A stretch of DNA of 64,000 nt from Chytriomyces cf. hyalinus JEL632 (taxonomy: Eukaryota; Chytridiomycota; Chytridiomycetes; Chytridiales; Chytriomycetaceae), in NCBI GenBank assembly GCA_025435555.1, contig JAIWWG010000096.1:45114-109113 (forward strand), written 5' to 3'. The translations under genes were made by a program, and so were the position numbers. This document shows, in pieces, positions 11,374 to 23,639 of this stretch (within the stretch, counting starts at the first letter, position 1; every line of letters starts with the position of its first letter). Below the pieces are notes generated by a model. It saw only the letters and a program-made list of their open reading frames with translations, was not told the origin of the DNA and did not search any database.

Positions 11374-14220
11374 ATGAACAGCGAGGGAGACACCGAACAA
11401 GTCGTATCCAAACCTCCGACGCACGATGATAGCTCCGACGAAGAATACGAAGCACTGGTCCGGACGAAGCTTCCCTCGATAGTGCCATGGCGCGTGCTGA
11501 AGAGAAAGTTTGGACGCGTGAACGTGCATGGGATGGATCCAAACGAGATATCGGAAACACGGAAACGGAACATGGCATCCATAGCAATGGCACCGACGAT
11601 CCCGTACGGATTCCAAGTGGGTGGATGTGGGCTTGTTGTGCTTCGTTCCGGATAAGCAACACAGAACAAACTTTTCTAGATCACACGCACCCTCTGCCAC
11701 CCGAAGCCGTGCCTCAAAAGCGTTCTTTTTGCCTCAGCCACGCAGATGGACTGCTTCGTGTCCTTGGATCCACACCAGGTCCACGTTCTTCGCGGGCACG
11801 GACGGCCAGTCGTGCTCGACTGCCAAGTCAAGGCGAAAGCCACGGCCTTCACCGCCGTCAGTCGCTGGCTGTTTATCCCGAAGTGGAAAGTCACCGTCAT
11901 CTCAACTCTACAACTGGAGCTGAAGGTACCCTCTTCGGACTCATTCAACGCTCACTGAACCCGTCCAAACATTCTTTATCCTTAAGCTTCTCAGCATGAG
12001 CTTCGAACAAATGAATTCCGTGTCAAGTGTGCAACCAGTGCTAAGGTGGGATAGAGTGCACTCAATTCGTTTAAACTCTAACCACTGATCTGAACCACTC
12101 ACTTCAACTGCTCGAATGCACAGCTTACAATTCAGAGAAGACACGGACGAACTAATTGCGGGCGGCGTCGGAAATATCCGGGTATGCTTTGAAGCACGAT
12201 CCTTTTGTTTGTTATTCAACTCACATCCCCATCCATCACATCACACAAACAGATTTGGACTTTCGATAAAAGCGGGTACGTTCAGAACCCTTCTTACACC
12301 GCATATCTTATTCCGTGACCCCAATTTCAGATCAGCCGCAACCGGATTCAAAAGCACGCGATTAGTCATCAACGATCTGCAGGCAGGTCAGTGGGTCACG
12401 CATCTGTGCCACGACAAGGCATTCAACCGACTCTTTGCTTCCGTCGACGATTCCATCATGGTGACCATTACCGCTATCTTAAACCTGTTTATGGACTGAC
12501 GCGCAAAGGCAGGTGTATAGTTACCAGACGGGAAAACGCCTGGAAACGATTTCCAACTGCCACGGTAGCTCAATCTCGTGTCTCTGTTTCTATCAACCGC
12601 TACAATATCTTATATCCGCATCCAATGATGGAATCGGTAAACTTGGAATCACAAAACCCTCATATTCACCCTAAATTCTTTTAACTTGCAGTGAAGGTTT
12701 GGACCCAACAATACAGAATCATTGTGGAGTTGCATGTCGAAACAAGTTCATCTGTGACGGGTCTTGTGATTCCATCTGCTGAAGAGTCGAAAAACCAGCA
12801 ACCTTTGCCGTTACTGCTGGTTTCATACATGGACGGGTTCATCAGGCTGTGGAATCTCGAATCCGGGATATGCCTTTACGCGTAAGTTGAAATCTTGTTG
12901 TCATTCGTCTTGACTCACATAAACTCACTCCTCTCCCTCTCTTCAAACGTCAGACTGGAAACCGATCAAGACTGTCTAGGAATCAGTTGGATGCGCAAAG
13001 ACACATTCTTGAGCTACTCGCATGAAAAAATCTCAATTTGGAACTTGAATCGCTTTTTTACCACGTTTTCTGATTCTGGATCGCAAGTTACGCATTTGAA
13101 GAGAATCGAGGCGGGGAACTCATTTCCCGCACGTATTTTAATGGCTATGGATGATCGATCCATGAAACTCATCTCGCCCGTGACGGGGTCTACTCTGTTT
13201 ACTGCCTTTCCTAACATGGTTGAGACCGTGATTGTTGCGATTGAGCATGATATTGCATCAGGTAATTTTACCCACTTTATTGTACACACTGGTTGATCTT
13301 GATATTATCTACAGCAATGATCTGGATGTTAAGTGGAAGTGGAGACATTTCGGTATACACCACGCAATCGAATCCAGCCAGAATCGTTGACGAATGGAAA
13401 ACAAAACGTAAGGCCCGCTTTTTTTTTCACCAACAAAAGTCTCGAAATGCACTGATTTGAATCCTATTTCCTTGAAGCCGGCTTCGAAAAACCCATCTGC
13501 CTGTGCGCGCTACGTAAAAAGCCAAACTCTCTTTCAGACCCAGAACATGGAGCCGTGTATGCGTTATTAGGGTAAGCCTTTGGATTTCCATATTTGAAAT
13601 TGCACTGCATCGCTCAAACTTTCGGAAACCAGAGGCACAGAAGCGGGGCAGATTGTACTGATTCCAGTCAACATTCTGAATGGCGCGCAAGAAGTGATTA
13701 TTCAAGCGCATGCGTCAAAGTTAATATCGATAGCTTCTTACACGGAAACCATGAAAGTCGTCTCGCTTGGAAGTGGTAAGTTATCTTGTGTATTCGATCC
13801 GACGCTTGAAAAAAACAAAAAACAAAACAAGACGGCCTCATCAAAATCTGGTCCATGTCAATATCCACTGCCCCCGCAACGCGAGACGGAAACAAAGTTG
13901 TTGGCGGGAAGAAAGCAGCCTCCTTGATTTCATTGACATTGGACCAAACCATCTCCTCAACAACCAGTGGAACAGCGACTGATTTTATCATGAGTTTGCG
14001 ATGCAAAACACTGGCTGTTTCGTCGAGTTCGAATGTGATGTTGATGTTTGATATGGGTGGGCATGCTGCAGTTGAAAAGTCCCGGCATCCGTCGGATGAA
14101 GACCATTCGAAACGCATTACAAGTTTGGCAGTGTTGGAGGTTTTCAACATTTTTGCATCTGGAAGCGAAGATGGTGAGAGGCCTCCATTAAACAGGGGGT
14201 CATCAAGTTGATCTTAACGC

Positions 14221-14254
<34 letters not shown>

Positions 14255-17200
14255 ATTGTCAAGATTTGGGATGGATACGGGAACAGCCTGTTACGAGAAG
14301 TTCAATTCGGATCCTCCGTTTCATCTCTCTGCTTCGCAAACAAACGTGGAGATTTACTCGTCGGTCTAAGCGACCAAGTCGCGCTCATAAAAGTGCAAGA
14401 CTTTTTCCCATCTTTTATTCACGCAGAATTGGTCGCGCGGGCAATCGAGGTTCCGGACGATGAGATTGAAAAGCCGCTCTTTTTTGACGAGAATTTGGAC
14501 TTTTGGAGTTTATACCGCGAAACGATCCTTAAAAGCGGTAAAAATCTTTCTCGCTGGCATTTGAGTGAAGAAAAGGCGTTGGATTTTGGAGATGAGGCGC
14601 AGAATGAGGATGTTTCAAAGGAGTTGGAGTTGTTGGAGAAGAGTTATGTGGAGGCACAAGCTCAGGTAAACAAGGAAAACAACGAAATATCGATTCAAAC
14701 TACATGAAATCATTCTAACTACGCTTTTCGAATAAGAAACAAACAAAATTAGTGGAATCATGGAAACGGCAACTGCGCCACAAACGCAAGATGGAAAAAC
14801 TCGCAGCATCGAACCGCGAAAAAGCCAGCAACGGACAATCAAGTTCTCCTAACCGACAGCGTCAATCATTTTCAATCGAGAATGCGGCCGGAAAAGATTC
14901 AAATGATTTCGATTCAAACGATTCTTTGGAAGGCGAAGATGCGCTTGACCTTATACCCAAGCTTATTGCGTCCGACATGAACGCGTTCGATTATGACGAC
15001 GGAATGTCGTTGGAAGATAATATCAATGATCATCAGAAGCGCATGTCGAATGTAACTTCGTATCAGCGGCGGCAGCAGCAGACGGTTGATAAAATGTTGG
15101 TGGATGATGAATATCACATCCACAAGCATACAAAGTCTCAGCTGCACGATGAGAAAGAACAAAATGTCCCAGAGCAGCGCAAAAGGTCGGAGTCCATGGT
15201 GAGCTACAACGAAATATCAAATTCTGGATTCGTTGTTGATGAAATACTTACCATTCAGCCAACAACACTGCAAGAACGGCTGGACCGCCGTAAGACCACA
15301 CTAGTCAACAAGCCTGTTTTATTCACCGTGAGTCAAGAACCGACACATGCGGCGAGAACACACATGATGAAAAGCAGCAGGCAAGGTGTCTCTTTCGTAA
15401 CCGATTTGGGAGAAGAAATCGAGGAAACCGCAGAACCAGAGCAAGGAAAAGCATTGACCCACATTCAAGAAGCCTCCGAAGAGTCATCAAACTCCACTGA
15501 ACCACACCCCCCAGTCGCGGCTTCAATTTCGAAACCACAGGAAACGAAACCGAAAAAAGCCTCCCACGTTGGTACAAGTCAGGGCCAAGGCAGCATCCTC
15601 TCGAAACCGGCTCGCGAAGCACTGAAACAATCGAAAGCAGATGGCGCGAATCGAAAGTCACGCTTACTTCCTGCGGGCATCCCGCTCCCGAATTCTGTGG
15701 CCGCAGCGCCAGCAACCAATGCGCGATTTTCTGTACGTCGGCGGACCTCGAATATGCAGGACGCTGCTGACGACGGGAATGAACAAGGAGATGCAGTGGA
15801 GCATCAAGTTCAACCAGAAAAGGACTTTAAGCTGCCTGGCTATTTGCGCTCAAGAAGGAAGCGAGAAGAAGAAGAGGCTGCAGCAAAAGAAATGAAAAAA
15901 GCGGAAGCAAGAGCCTACTTTGAAGCAGATTTAGAAGAGGATACTGAGGAGGAGGAGGCGAAGCCTGTCGAGGTTGTTAAAAAAGGGCAGGAGGAGGAGC
16001 GGAAAGCCAGTCCAATTCTTGTAAAGCCAACCCAGGTTGAGCCGGAAGAAGTCAAAGCAGTTGTTGTAGTACCAGCAGTTACAACTGCAAATGAGGAGGT
16101 AATTATCGAAGCACCCGTGCCAACCGAAATCCCTGAAACGCGCCAAGAAAGCCCTCCCACTCCAATCCAGCCACCGCAAGAACCAATCCCAGAAATCATT
16201 GTTGAGCCGCAGCAAGATTTGGAGGAGCAAATCATTGCAAAGCTTGAAACGAGCCGACAACCTTCCATGTTCGTTGAAAAACAGATTCACGGTCCGAGCG
16301 TCACTCGCAAGTCACCTCCACCTGCAACGTTTGAAACGCCAGTTGCTCCGCGGAAAAAGTATCCACCCAAAAAACGTGTTCCACTGGTCCCACTTTCGGC
16401 CCAAAGCGGGAATTCAAATCGTTCTGTCGCAGTGCCAGCGTCTGTGCAGTCCATCCCGCGCTCCGCTCAAAATAATGAATCTGAGGCAAGAAGTTCATCG
16501 AATTCAAGAGAGTCGACAGGCGAAGAATTTTCGGGTCATCATTTCGAGCCTGACGCGCAAACCAAGGTCATGTATCAGAGAGCCTGGAGTCTGTTGGAAA
16601 TTGCGCAGGAGAATAGCACTGTGCCTGAAGTGGAGGAAAATGTGCTGACAGCATCCACGGCAAAAAGCTCAAAGGAAGCTCTTTTGGAAGAAGTGACGAC
16701 GAAAGATTGGTTTCCTGGTCTTGGAGTAAGTTGCCTTTTTGTTCTCAACAACACCCTTTTCAAAAATTGCCAAAATTTTTTTTCAGGGAAAAGAGGTGAA
16801 TCTTCCAAATATCTTTGCCGTTATAACAAAAGTCATGTGAGGCTTTTACGGATCTATGTCAATTCCACATGGACACCAGAAATAACCAATTACCTAACAT
16901 CCAGGCACCACGGCTACTGGCGCGAAAAATGCGAGGCCTCAAAAGCCATGCTATACCTGTACCACACGTTCGAAAAAGACCTGCCGAATGCATTTCAAGA
17001 CGTTATTTTGCCGCAACTTGATCTTCTGAACGATGAACGATGGGAAGTGCGAGGCCAACTCGCGACGAACCTTGCCGCGTATCGAATAAACCATCCAGAA
17101 ATCATGCTGGCATTGATTTCTCGGCTGAATGATAAATCGGAAGCAGTCAGGTTGTTTTTACCAAAGAAATGAACCGTCCTCGTGTAATTTTTCTCATCTC

Positions 17201-17763
17201 CATCATTCCCCCATTCATTTTTCATAAATTACAGGAGGGCCGTCAAAAACGCACTTGCAACTTTTGGAGTCTCCTCCAAAGAATCTCTCCGAAACGCGAT
17301 GATTGAACTGCACATGATCCCAGCCACAAAACGAACTCAGGGAAGCGACGGGCTCGAAGGTTTCCTTCAACGTATCCAACAAAACCAATCAAGGCGATTC
17401 AATTCAAGAAACGATGCCGTTGAAAAGTGGCGAAAAGATGTGCGCGTTTCAGTCGCACAGATGCATCGGTTTCCGTCAGTTCAAAGTACTCTTACTTACA
17501 ACCCTGAAGGTGCGTTCATGCTCTTGACGGCGGAGGAGAAGGTGGTGCATGATTTGCTGCACCAGAATGTGAGGAACCGTGCTGGGTTGGGTCAAGAAAG
17601 AGCATCTCGGTCAACAATCGATGTTTCTCTACCGCCGATTCCAAGATCCGCTTCCTTAAAAAGCTCAGACCCGTTGATACAAGGCAATGAGAGTCATGTC
17701 AAGTTACCCCTTTTACCTGAGACGCGAAATCTTACTTCGTCTCAGTCTAAACCAACAAGTTAA
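11374..17763 (+). CDS. Large WD40-repeat / coiled-coil / HEAT-repeat protein (WDR87/WDR97-like)
   Basis: A multi-exon gene starting at ATG 11374, with an acidic N-terminus and then many WD40 blades. Recognisable blade ends include IRIWTFDKS (across an intron at 12179-12252), VKVWTQQYRI, FIRLWNLESG, ISIWNLNRFF, LIKIWSMS and VKIWDGYG. A short conserved segment (PLFFDENLDFWSLYR, about 14490) follows. Next comes a roughly 650-residue Glu/Lys/Pro-rich low-complexity and coiled-coil region (14,740-16,700), and last a HEAT/ARM region (WREKCEASKAMLYLYHTFEK; NDERWEVRGQLATNLAAY; EAVRRAVKNALATFG). About 15 short introns are supported by frame continuity; joins between 11,900 and 12,130 are not settled. 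The layout resembles WDR87/WDR97, which are linked to cilia and flagella, so a role in the zoospore axoneme is inferred. The exact orthologue is uncertain. Confidence 0.7.
14222..14251 (+). repeat. A30 tract abutting a splice acceptor
   Basis: Thirty consecutive A followed directly by GGG form the 3' end of an intron in the WD40-HEAT gene. The downstream exon resumes with the blade motif GIVKIWDGYG, so the acceptor AG follows the homopolymer directly, with no pyrimidine tract. Confidence 0.85.
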
Positions 17764-18363
17764 ATCACTCAAAATAAATGAAGCCTGCAAATAGTTGTGA
17801 ATGCAGTTACTGAAATGACAAACTGGATCAAGCACATTTATACCAAGATGTGCACCGTATTGCAATCTCAGAGGCTTATCTTGATGGCAATGGGCCGTTT
17901 GTGGTTTGTTCGTTTTAAGATTTGCTACAGCATCGCTTACCCTTGGGGCATGTTGTAGGTTCGGTGCATTGGGACTTTTGTTTTGCTTGTGCTCGTTCGA
18001 TGGGTACCATTTGCACAGGTCCACCATTGGTCCACTAAACGCAAGCTTCAGGTGGTTCGAGGAACTTCAGTACGGAAAACCCTCCAGGATCGCTTTTGAA
18101 AACTCCCGCCACGGAGAATTCGCTCGTGACCATGTCTCTTCATCCATCATGCAAGGTCTTGTTGGACATGTCTTTGGTTGTTTTGTGGATTTAGATTGTG
18201 TGGCAAGCAATTTAAAGGAACATGAATTATAGTTGATGATTGATCTGCACGATTTCTCCTTGCAATCAGTGTGCATTTCATTCATCTCAAGCTTGAGCAC
18301 ACAAACTGAATGAATTTCCAAACTCCCAAAAAAAGAAAGAACAAGCAACTTGAAAAAGTCAAA
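17764..18363. other. Convergent intergenic region
   Basis: Lies between the 3' ends of the plus-strand WD40-HEAT gene and the minus-strand egt1. It holds AATAAA at about 17,772 soon after the WD40-HEAT stop. No supported gene was seen; the short frames here have no family features. Confidence 0.5.
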
Positions 18364-21135
18364 TCAAACATCACACACCAACCGAAACCCAGCAAACACA
18401 AACGGATACACCTCCTGATACCAATTCCTAAACGTCACCCTCTCAGCCAACCGCGGCGCCGTGGCCCAAGAAGCACCCAACACGACACAATGCTTCCCAT
18501 CGAAAAAGTCACTTGAATAACCTGGATAGATTTTACTCTGCTCATACCCGGCATGCTCTTGCATCATGGTACTTGTCCATTCCCAACCGTCCCCGACAAC
18601 GCCGGTTTCTGAAAGCACGTCTCGTGGGACCCAGCTCCGGAACCCATAGTTTCCTTCCACATCTTTGTGGAGAAAGCGGCGATAACACGTCAACTCCATC
18701 TCTGTTGGGACTCTGTACTGCCGGTTTCCATCTTGTTTGCTTATGTATTGGCTATACGCGGCTGCTTGTGTGCCCGATACAAACACGGGCCAATTCACGC
18801 ATCGGGAAATCTCGATACGGCCAAACGCCGTTTTGACAAACTCGCCATCCTCGCTCCAAGAAGCCGGGCGTAACGCTTCATTTGCCCCTGAAGCAATAAA
18901 GAAAGCATGGTATTCTCCGACAGTCACTTGCCGTGTTTGAAAGCGTAGTTTTGATTCGAGAATCGACTCTGGGATAGCGACTTGTCGTTGCGGGTGTTCG
19001 ATGTCCCATCCAAATTCATGCGCATCTACTCCAGTGCGCGTTTCATCGTCGGATTCAGAGTCATTGTGGCCGATTGAAATGTGCGTGAGTCCCTCAGGAA
19101 CAGCGATCGTTTCCAACTGCGCCGGCGGTACGGGTTCTGGGTTCGCTGTACGCGCATTCGAGTTCGACAAATGTAGAGGCATAAGGAAGCCTTTTGGAGG
19201 TTGGATATTGGGTGACTGCACAAGCATGTACAAGAACGTCTGCAAATGAAAATCAATCGGGATGAGCAAATTTGGAAGAATTGAAACAAAAACAACTTAT
19301 ACAACACAAACATACCTCCAAATGCATGGCATAATGCTCATAACTCATCCACAACACCCTCGCCAACGGCCCACCCGTTTCACTCGCCCCTTGTTCATGC
19401 ACTGTTAAAAGCCCCCGAATCCTCTGTTTGCATCGTTCGGCATATTCAAGAACCTGCGCCAACTCAGGCCACGCGTCAGGGACTTTTGAATGTGTGTGAC
19501 ATTTGGACGGATCTTGCACGTCCGGATCAATGCCGCGTTCAAAGATTTCCGTGTAATAAGCCGGTTGAGTGAATGGTTCCTCGAGACAACGAGAGAGTTG
19601 AATGTCCATGAATGCGGGCAAGTGACCCACGTAAAAGATGAATGGGTGGCGGAGGGAGATGGGTTTCTCCAAGTGTCCTCCTTCAGGAATCATGGTCAAC
19701 GAGATTGTATCCCTGCGCAAAAAAAATCACTGTCAGAGAAGGATGCAAAAACATTTCAAACAAAAAAACGCGAGGGGAAAAAAACTCACCAAACTTTGAA
19801 AATCACTTCAAACTCTGCCAAAGTCGGCACGCTCTTCTTTGAATCCTCGGGAGATACGCCCATCAAATGAAACGGCGCCTTTTGGAACAAATGCACATCA
19901 TACCGGCCAGACGCGTCCGCCCATCGATTGGGCCAGTAAAACCCAGCCCCATCCACAAGGCGCTGTACATCTTGAGCACTGTACTTGACACTGTACTCGA
20001 CATTGATGAGTTCCCCCTTCTCCAACACAACCGTCTCTGTCGCAGATAACACCAATGTCTGCTGCACAAGCGACCTGTAATACGCCTCATGACGACCCAG
20101 CTCATCATTGTAAATGCTCACATACTCAAACAAGTCGCGCTTAAACGTATCCTTGACACCCAAAATCCGTTCAACATGATCCAACCCGTTCAAAATAAAA
20201 TCGCGCGTAACTCCCTTCGGATCATCATATGCCGCCTTCACAATGCTCGCATCATTCCGCCTATCAATCCCACAAAGAAACGTATCCCCCGTATCCATTG
20301 CAATCGTTTGAACCCGTTTCAAAAACTCTGCCGCCTCTGCGCGCGTGTAGTTTCCAATCGAAGAGCCGAGCCAGAGTAGCGTGCGTGTTGAATTTTCAGG
20401 TCTTGGGATGTGTGTTTGGATGTAGGATAGCGAATCGTCATATGTGCCCAAGAGTCCTACAAACTGGATTGTGGGGTAGTGGCTTGCGAGCGGGGAAAGG
20501 GCCATGGATAGCGACTGTGCAGATAGATCGAGTGCATAATATGTTACTGATTTGCCTTGTCGCACGATTGCATCCAACAAGTACTTTGTTTTACGCATCG
20601 ATCTGTGGTTGCAAACAAACGCATTTGAGTCAGACCAAGTAATTCAAAGCTTGCCCAGATAAAACTCTCACCCAACACCCAGTTCAATCAAAACGCCGCC
20701 ATCACCAACACACGAGTCCATAATCTCATCACCCAAGTCCATGAAAATTTGCATCTCCGCGTTCGTTAAGTAATACTCCTCAACATACGTGATGGCATCG
20801 TAAATGTCCAGCCCAGCGTCATCGTACAAAACAAGAGTTGGAATGGATCGGATCCGCTCGTCTACAGCGCCGTAAGATGCTGGCAGACTGCCGCTTTTTT
20901 GAAATGGAGAAGTTTTGCCGTTCTGAGCGACATCGAAACGTGCGCTGGAGCGTGGGAAGATTGCATTCTTTTGAGATAGACCGGCAGTGATCAAGGGGGC
21001 CAAGTTGGAGGTGGCGGCAAGGGATAAACTGGGGCTGCTGTTGCGGATGTCTGTGATGGACAGGTTCGCGGGTTGTTGCTTCACGGTTGGCTCTGGCAAA
21101 GACATGGCTGGGGTGGATGAGAGAGAGGGAGGCAT
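18364..21135 (-). CDS. egt1: Egt1, bifunctional ergothioneine biosynthesis protein
   Basis: Four exons (21135-20672, 20602-19790, 19712-19316, 19239-18364) give 849 residues, close to other fungal Egt1 proteins. Residues about 1-425 are the EgtD-like SAM-dependent histidine Nalpha-trimethyltransferase (LIELGVGSMRKTKYLLDA, LLWLGSSIGNYTRAEA, GIDRRNDASIVKAAYDD), which makes hercynine. Next is a DinB_2-like domain with LRHPFIFYVGHLPAF and the HxxxHxE iron-binding stretch EHYAMHLETF. The C-terminal FGE-sulfatase domain (GDGWEWTST, VVLGASWATAP, RNWYQ...FAGFR) gives the sulfoxide synthase that adds cysteine. Each join keeps frame and family sequence. Ergothioneine is a cytosolic thiol antioxidant. 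A stand-alone methyltransferase paralogue lies about 370 bp upstream on the same strand. Confidence 0.95.
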
Positions 21136-21508
21136 CGAGTGTGTTTAGTTGTTGGTCTTTAGGATGTGTGGGTGCTTAAGTACCTTTTCTTGGTTTGGGG
21201 TGATTTGAAATCGATCTCGGTTGGGCTCGTGCTGCCGATGTATGTCCGCTGTGGGTTCAGGCAGTTCTGACTGGTCAATGTGATAGCGAGTTGTGATTGG
21301 ACAGTCCGATTCAGACAGATAGACGGGGGATCAGGCACAGCGAGAGGCAGTTGGGCGTTGACAGAATGCGTGGGAACAAGAACACGTTCCAGAATATGAA
21401 CAATTTATTTAAATCATGTGACGTGCTTTGTCATTCTGGCTTTATCAACACACACGTTTATTACTTGAAAATACCAAAACGAAGAGAGAAAGAACGTTAC
21501 AGAAATGT

Positions 21509-22921
21509 CTACTTTGCGAAACAGTGCAGCGAGTACCGCTCCGTCTGATCCAGCCACTCCTTCGCCCACCGCAGTCCTGACTGATCCATCAACTGCCTAA
21601 TGTCATCAGCATCGTATTTGATGCTGTACTCGATAAAGATGAGCTCCCCCTCCTCAAACTCAAACACATGCGCCACATTGTCCACATCCACCTCAATGCG
21701 CTGCTTCTCAAGACTCCTGTAATATGCCTCATGCCTTCCCAAGTCCGCATTGTACAAACTCACGTATTCAAACTTGGACAACGGAAGCAGTTCATCCCTT
21801 TCCCCTCCAAAAATACGCTCAACATGCCGTAACCCATTCAAAATAAAAGCACGCGTGACTCCCTTTGGATCATCATATGCAGCCTTGACAACAGACGCGT
21901 CATTACGCCTGTCAATCCCACACAACAATACGTCTCCGTCTTGCATGGCAAGGTTCTTGACACGTTCTAGAAATTCGGCCGCTTCTTTGCGAGTCGTGTT
22001 TCCAATCGATGTACCCAACCAGAGTAGCGTGCGTGTGGCACCAGTGTCTCTTGAGAGGTGGTCTTTGATGTATAGGAGTGAGTCGTCGTATGTGCCCAAG
22101 AGTCCAACAAACTTGATGCTTGGGAACTGATGCGCCAGTGGCTGAAGAGATTGAGTGAGAGACTGGGCGGAAAGGTCCAGAGCGTAGTATGTGACTGACT
22201 TGTTTTGGCTAACGATTGCATCCAAGAGATATCTTGTCTTGCGCATGGATCTGTGATCGTCATATCAGTACTCAAATCAAACCAATACATTCAAAACGCA
22301 AACGTACCCGACACCCAGCTCAATCAAGACACCATTGTTGCCAACATGAGTCTGCGCAATCTCGTTGCTCTTGTCTTTGAAAATCTGCATCTCAGCATTT
22401 GTAACGTAGTACTCGTCCACATGCGTTATGTCGTTGAAAATGTCGAGGCCATTGTCATCGTAGAGAACCAGAGTTGGGATAGAGCGCACGAGAACATCCT
22501 GGATCGGAATTGAGACACCCGCAGTGTTGTTGTCGTTGTTGAATGCACGCTTGCCGTTCTGCTCAGCATCGAAACGGGCACTGGAAGCAGGAAACACGGT
22601 TTCACGTGTCGAGAGTGTCTGTGCAACGACTCGTGCGAGATGTGCGCTGTCGGCCATCGACTCGACAGTCTTGCTGCGGATGTCCAGAACCCTCATGTTG
22701 CTTGGGATTGGTTCAGAGTTGGATTCAGACAAGGTGGATGCATCTCCATGATCGGACAGCTGGAGGGTGGGTGGCGAGGAGGAGGAGAAGCCAGAGTCTG
22801 AGGCTGAAGAAGAGTAGTCCGAGTCTGAGGGGGGGTCCGAGTCGTGGTCCTTGAGGAGATGCATTGGATCAGTGAAGGAGGGGTGGTCCTTGGAGTGGAT
22901 GGATGGATGCAGCTGTTGCAT
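21509..22921 (-). CDS. Stand-alone EgtD-like SAM-dependent methyltransferase (Egt1 paralogue)
   Basis: Two exons (22921-22308, 22250-21509) encode 451 residues that align along their length with the methyltransferase half of the neighbouring Egt1 and then stop. Shared signatures include SIPTLVLYDD, LIELGVG|SMRKTRYLLDAIV, LLWLGTSIGNTTRKEA and GIDRRNDASVVKAAYDD. The single intron sits at the same codon and phase as Egt1 intron 1, after GVG. The DinB/FGE sulfoxide-synthase part is missing, and the N-terminus has a Ser/Asp-rich low-complexity extension. This is a tandem duplicate reduced to one domain. It could make hercynine alone or act on another amine, as does the related EasF N-methyltransferase of ergot alkaloid synthesis. 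Substrate cannot be read from sequence. Confidence 0.85.
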
Positions 22922-23294
22922 TGTTGAGTCTGTGGTGGTGTGGGTGGAGTGTGCGGCTGTCTTGGAATGGATTTCAAATAAGTGGAAACACTTTTTAAAA
23001 CAGCATGGCTTTGATCACGTGTTTGTTTTGATTTCACATCAATTGCCTTCTTGTTCTATGAATCTTCTGATCTTTTCTTCTTGTTAGCTCCTCTCTTGTT
23101 AGTGCTCTCTTCTACTCGTTAAGCGCAAGCTCTTGGAGTTTTGTTGGCAACTTATCCACTTTAAAAGCACTTCATCCGGACTCCGGCTCATCACTCCTTT
23201 CACCCCAACATCCTAAAGACGTTCATCCAAAACAATCACAACGCCGCCCCTCTTGCGCGAGATTTCATTCAGAAAGAACAGCAACAGTAGTGCC
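22922..23294. promoter_or_regulatory. Possible divergent promoter region
   Basis: About 370 bp between the start of the minus-strand EgtD-like gene and a weak plus-strand candidate gene. CT-rich tracts are present but no clear TATA element. The label rests on position only. Confidence 0.25.
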
Positions 23295-23633
23295 ATGTAT
23301 CGGGTGGCATGCTACCCGCCAAATCGGGTCGGAACGGTTCCGGTTGATGCAAAGTGCGCTGGATTTGTGAGGCTGATTCACGGAACGTTTGAGTGTGTAT
23401 TTAATGATGTCGTGGCGTTGCCGGGAGTGTTTGGGTTGGGAAATGCGGAGACTGCGAGGGCATTGGGGGATGATCGAGATCTGAACGAAAAGTGGGCGGT
23501 TAATTTGAAAATAAGTTTTCATGTTTCTCTCCATCCTTTCAAAATGATGCGCTTCAGTTACAGTAGGGGCAGTTCAAGGATTTTGTTTGGGTTTGCTGTC
23601 CAAATAATTTTGAGTTGTCCGGCATGCATGTGA
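23295..23633 (+). CDS. Hypothetical protein, weak candidate
   Basis: ATG at 23295 opens a 112-codon frame starting MYRVACYPPNRVG, with a coherent first 65 residues (through ARALGDDRDLNEKW). After that the composition turns unlike protein, so an exon may end near 23,500. I recognise no family. It could be the first exon of a spliced gene running into 23,640-23,940, or chance. Confidence 0.25.
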   Translation: MYRVACYPPNRVGTVPVDAKCAGFVRLIHGTFECVFNDVVALPGVFGLGNAETARALGDDRDLNEKWAVNLKISFHVSLHPFKMMRFSYSRGSSRILFGFAVQIILSCPACM

Positions 23634-23639
23634 CGCCCC

